Part shown: positions 61,181 to 64,000 of the stretch, in pieces | Position numbering within the stretch: the stretch's first letter is position 1 | Layout of the letters: each line of letters starts with the position of its first letter | Assembly (NCBI GenBank): GCA_016748015.1 | Contig: JAAOMT010000226.1 | Span: 62,001 to 126,000 of the forward strand | DNA length: 64,000 nt | From: Geosiphon pyriformis | Lineage: Eukaryota > Glomeromycota > Glomeromycetes > Archaeosporales > Geosiphonaceae | Reading direction: 5' to 3' | Program-made: the position numbers and the translations under genes | Notes under the pieces: generated by a model | The model's database searches: none | Told to the model about the DNA's origin: nothing | Seen by the model: the letters and a program-made list of their open reading frames with translations, nothing else

Positions 61181-62841
61181 GTCATGGTTAAGAAGAGTTT
61201 CAAGCTTAAGGCCTGTCTTCTTCATGACTTTTCTGATGCAGCTTTTCATCATCCTTTGTTTTATAGTTTAAAAACCTTTGAACAGATTCAGTCTGAAAAT
61301 AAACTGGCTGCTGTGATCTTTTTTTCTAATGCTTTGGACATTCTGGGATGCTTGTTCAATTATAGATTTTTGGATTTGCAGATTATGAGCTGGGCTCCTA
61401 TAAATCTCTTGCAGTTTCCTGTCAGGTTACATGTTAGTTCTGTGAACAATTTTTTGGCTGGTGTAGTGAAAGTTTTTTTGAGCAACGAGCTATCTTTGGC
61501 AAATAATCTGCCAAATGCCTTTCATAGTCCTGGTGTTTTTCCTATATCATTGGGATTAAAAGATGCTCTTTACTTCAGTTTTGTGTGTTCTTTGAAGCAT
61601 TTTGGTGTTGTATTTGGTAACAGGCTGCTGGATAAAAAGGGGCATGTGATGGACTAGAAAACCTTTTGGCAGTAGAAAAAGCTTGATCTGAAGGGTTCTG
61701 TCTCTTCCTGGTTTATTAAGAAATCTTGGCTTAGCTGATATCTCTAATGGTGCAGCTGTGTACTTTTCTGCTGTGGATCTTAGTCTTGGATTAAGGTTTG
61801 GGGTTTGTTGTCTTTTATTTTGGCTGAATTACAGGCCATTGCTTTGGCACTGGAATGTGTCCCATTCTCTTATATGATAACAGTGCATACTGATAGTCAG
61901 GCTGCCATTGACACTTGTGTGTCTGAGATGTCTGCTGCTGTGCCTGATTTCTGTGTTCCATGTTGAGTGGAGAGGTGTCACATTTTCAATTTGGTTTATG
62001 AGAAAGATATCAATGTGAAATAGATAAAGATTAAAGGTCATTTTGGTATTTGTGACAATAAAAAAGCTGATGCTATGGCTGGTAATACTACATGCTCTCA
62101 GTTTTCCTTGCTGGTGGGAGTACAAAAATGTTTCTTGATGGCTAAGGACATGGTTGTGTTTGGCAATTCTTGGCATTTTATTCAAAACTTGTACAGATCT
62201 ATTTGTCATGCTCATTGGGAAGTTGGACTTGGTTGTAATATTGTTCCAAATGCTTTGATTGGAAATATTAACTGGAGAGCCACTTCAAGAGTATAGCATC
62301 TTGACTTGCATATGCTTGTGGGGTCTACTAGTCAAAAGTTTTCAGTTCTACATTTGTATCTAATAAAAGCTGTACATCATAACTTCTAGTGGCAGTTAGG
62401 AAAAAATTGTATAATAAAAGTTATCCTGGTGTACAATGTTTGCTGTGTGGTAAAGTGGAGCTGCCTGATTATGTTTTTTCATGTGCCTTGAATATTGGTG
62501 TTCAGGAGGAGATTTTGGCTAAGGCTTCTGCTTCTTGAATATCTTTGGTAGGAGCTGGTGCTTTGTCTTCTTCTACTGTTTTGTGGTTTCTTGATCTGTG
62601 CTTATTAGATATTGGTCTATACTCAATTGTGTGCAAAGGGTTTGTTATGGAGGATTGGTATGTGGAAGCAGCTGGAGTTTTTGATAATAGAAAAGAGACT
62701 GTGGGTGTTGTTGTCGATTATGTAAGATGTTTTGTTAAGTTACATTGTTCTAGGATCTGGCTGGTGAGATTTAAGCATAAGGTAGATATAGAAAGAGCTG
62801 GTTTGGTCAGGAATGGTGAGTTGGTGTCAGGTCTGACATGG
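61181..62841 (+). pseudogene. C-terminal ORF2 of LINE E with RNase H
   Basis: The connection region 61184-61657 is open. RNase H is legible in broken frames at about 61755-62090: LAELQAIALALE, VHTDSQAAIDTC (Asp kept) and KIKGHFGICDNKKADAMAG. The first Asp motif is not found, apparently because of a small deletion near 61680-61770. Then a Cys-rich CLLCGK-like region at about 62440 and the C-terminal piece 62545-62853 (VVDYVRCFVKLHCSRIWLVRFKHKVDIE). It runs into the inserted LTR at 62842. Confidence 0.78.
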
Positions 62842-63616
62842 TGTTACAAGTAATTATTTGGGGTCTTAAATCAAATAACAAACTCATAACTTGGTGCTCA
62901 ATATCTACTCTGATGGCTGATGGTGATAGTATTAGTATGTTGTCTTTATCTGAAGGTTTTGATTGAGAGTCTTTTGTATAATAGACAGAGATTCAATGAT
63001 GAAATAGTTGGTTGGTGAATGGTGTTCCCAATTTTTGTCTTCAGTTTGGTGGCCAGTTTATTTTGGCAGTTGTGCTTTTTTAGTAAGCTATCTGTTAATA
63101 TATATATAATTTTATCCTTATTTCTGGGTCTTTTACCAGACTATCTGTAATGTTAATTACTCAGTGCTTTAATCCTTAACCAGTTAGTATACAACAAGAA
63201 AATCAAGAAAAAGAAAATAAAAAGAAGAAAATAAAGAAATGAGCCAAGACAATATGCAAGTTAGGATCTGTCAATAGCCGTGATCAAGAGCTATTGTTTC
63301 AGTGTGGTTAAGTATCAATTGCTATCAACATGAAATGTTAATAGTGAAGAGTAAGTGGAATGGTAAATAATTATTTATTAATATTTGTGAATAGAAGGTT
63401 GCTTAGATAAAATCTAAACTAAGAAGTCTCTAATGGAAGGATTCTGTTTTTTTACTTTTAACACTACTGCTATATATACATAATTAATGTTCTATGAGAT
63501 TGCTCACATTCCTGAGTGATGTGCTATGATTTCTTGAGCAATGTGCTCATGTACCACATACTATTCACTTATTGGTCTACTATTTCCCTATATCTGTTTT
63601 CTTTTTATGAGTAATA
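62842..63616 (-). repeat. LTR of a second family C element (C2)
   Basis: Reverse copy of the C-type LTR: begins TGTTACAAGTAATTATTTGG and ends near GAGTAATA (GTAACA decayed). It matches the solo LTR at 3846-4705 and the C LTRs for about the first 650 bases. In the U3 part near 63500-63600 it lacks the TTCTGGAA-type sub-repeats and has different sequence (GAGCAATGTGCTCATGTAC). It is not solo, because element C2 internal sequence follows. Confidence 0.82.
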
Positions 63617-64000
63617 TTATCTTCTTCTTTTTAATATTGAGCTCCGTCAAAATCTTCATTCTGAATTAGCTCTAATACTTTTTTTTCTAGTATTGTTTGT
63701 TCAATTTTATTTTTTACGTTTTCTACTTGTATATTGTTCATTCTTCCCCATTAATTAATGGTTATGGTTTCCCATGTCAGAGTGTAACAGTATTTCTGGA
63801 TAGTTCTAAAATATGTTGTGTAGTCAATAAATTGTTCTCACATATAGTGTTGAGTTTGTCTTTTTTTCAATAAATTCTTTAATTTGCTGTATTATGTTTT
63901 GGTTAAATACTCTTTTGAATTTGTTGATATACAACTTCTGAATATTCAACTTTTGACCTAATTAATAGTAGCAGTATAATATTGGAAGTTGTTCTGTCTA
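63617..64000 (-). mobile_element. Element C2 internal region, 3' end (runs off the window)
   Basis: On the plus strand TTATCTTCTTCTTTTTAATA then TTGAGCTCCGTCAAAATC matches the reverse complement of 37200-37263, the sequence just before the 3' LTR of element C. So 62842-63616 is the 3' LTR of a minus-strand element whose body lies beyond 64000. The rest, to 64000, is the C-terminal tail of its pol. It has fewer obvious losses of C and G than element C. Confidence 0.72.

Larger units (their letters stand above)
56530..62841 (+). mobile_element. LINE E: non-LTR retrotransposon, best preserved element
   Basis: Plus-strand LINE with ORF1 (about 56565-58595) and ORF2 (about 58600-62841: endonuclease, reverse transcriptase, RNase H). 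Its base composition is richer in GC and its stops fewer than in LINE D, so it is younger or less attacked. It ends at 62841, where a family C LTR starts, shortly before the expected C-terminus. The usual LINE 3' tail is therefore not seen. Confidence 0.9.

Overview
The window looks like nuclear DNA of an arbuscular-mycorrhizal fungus (Glomeromycotina, Rhizophagus- or Gigaspora-like). This is inferred from three things: extreme AT richness, short GT-AG introns in the only two convincing host genes, and retrotransposon polyproteins that I recognise from memory as resembling Glomeromycotina repeats. No search was possible, so the taxon is an inference.

Host genes. A relatively GC-rich island at about 11.3-13.8 kb and 16.1-18.4 kb carries two intact genes. 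One is a class III ubiquitin-conjugating E2 of the UBE2E type (+ strand, six exons, 198 codons). The other is a small four-exon membrane-protein gene (- strand, 162 codons) with a weak resemblance to TMEM14/UPF0136. Nearly everything else is mobile-element sequence in various states of decay.

Transposons from left to right. Element A (667-7576, +) is a Ty3/gypsy-like element with both LTRs. It lacks the integrase, carries a reversed solo LTR of family C (3846-4705), and sits in an older repeat that continues into a LINE ORF1 remnant (to about 9.43 kb). AT deserts flank and separate the host-gene blocks. Element B (same family as A, - strand) runs 21434-28167 and resumes at 38155-39073. It is split by element C (28168-38154, +), a different Ty3/gypsy-like family whose pol contains a Cys-rich zinc-ribbon-like module and a dUTPase domain between protease and reverse transcriptase. 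A very old copy of the same type (G, about 40.9-45.7 kb) keeps traces of the same domains. The arms of an inverted repeat lie either side of G. LINE D (about 55.57 to 48.85 kb, -) and LINE E (56.53-62.84 kb, +) are head-to-head members of one LINE group with a 5' fragment of a third between them. LINE D has an internally inverted endonuclease segment. LINE E is cut at its 3' end by another family C element (62842 to beyond the window, -).

Decay. In all elements the in-frame stops fall mainly at expected Gln (CAA/CAG to TAA/TAG) and Trp codons, and catalytic Asp residues have become Asn. This is the pattern of CpA/TpG-to-TpA transitions, like RIP or methyl-cytosine deamination. Nesting gives an order of events: the LINE-associated repeat and LINE E, and the A/B elements, were in place before the family C insertions. 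I see no active element. The most distinctive system is the dUTPase-bearing LTR retrotransposon family, present as one legible and one fossil copy.
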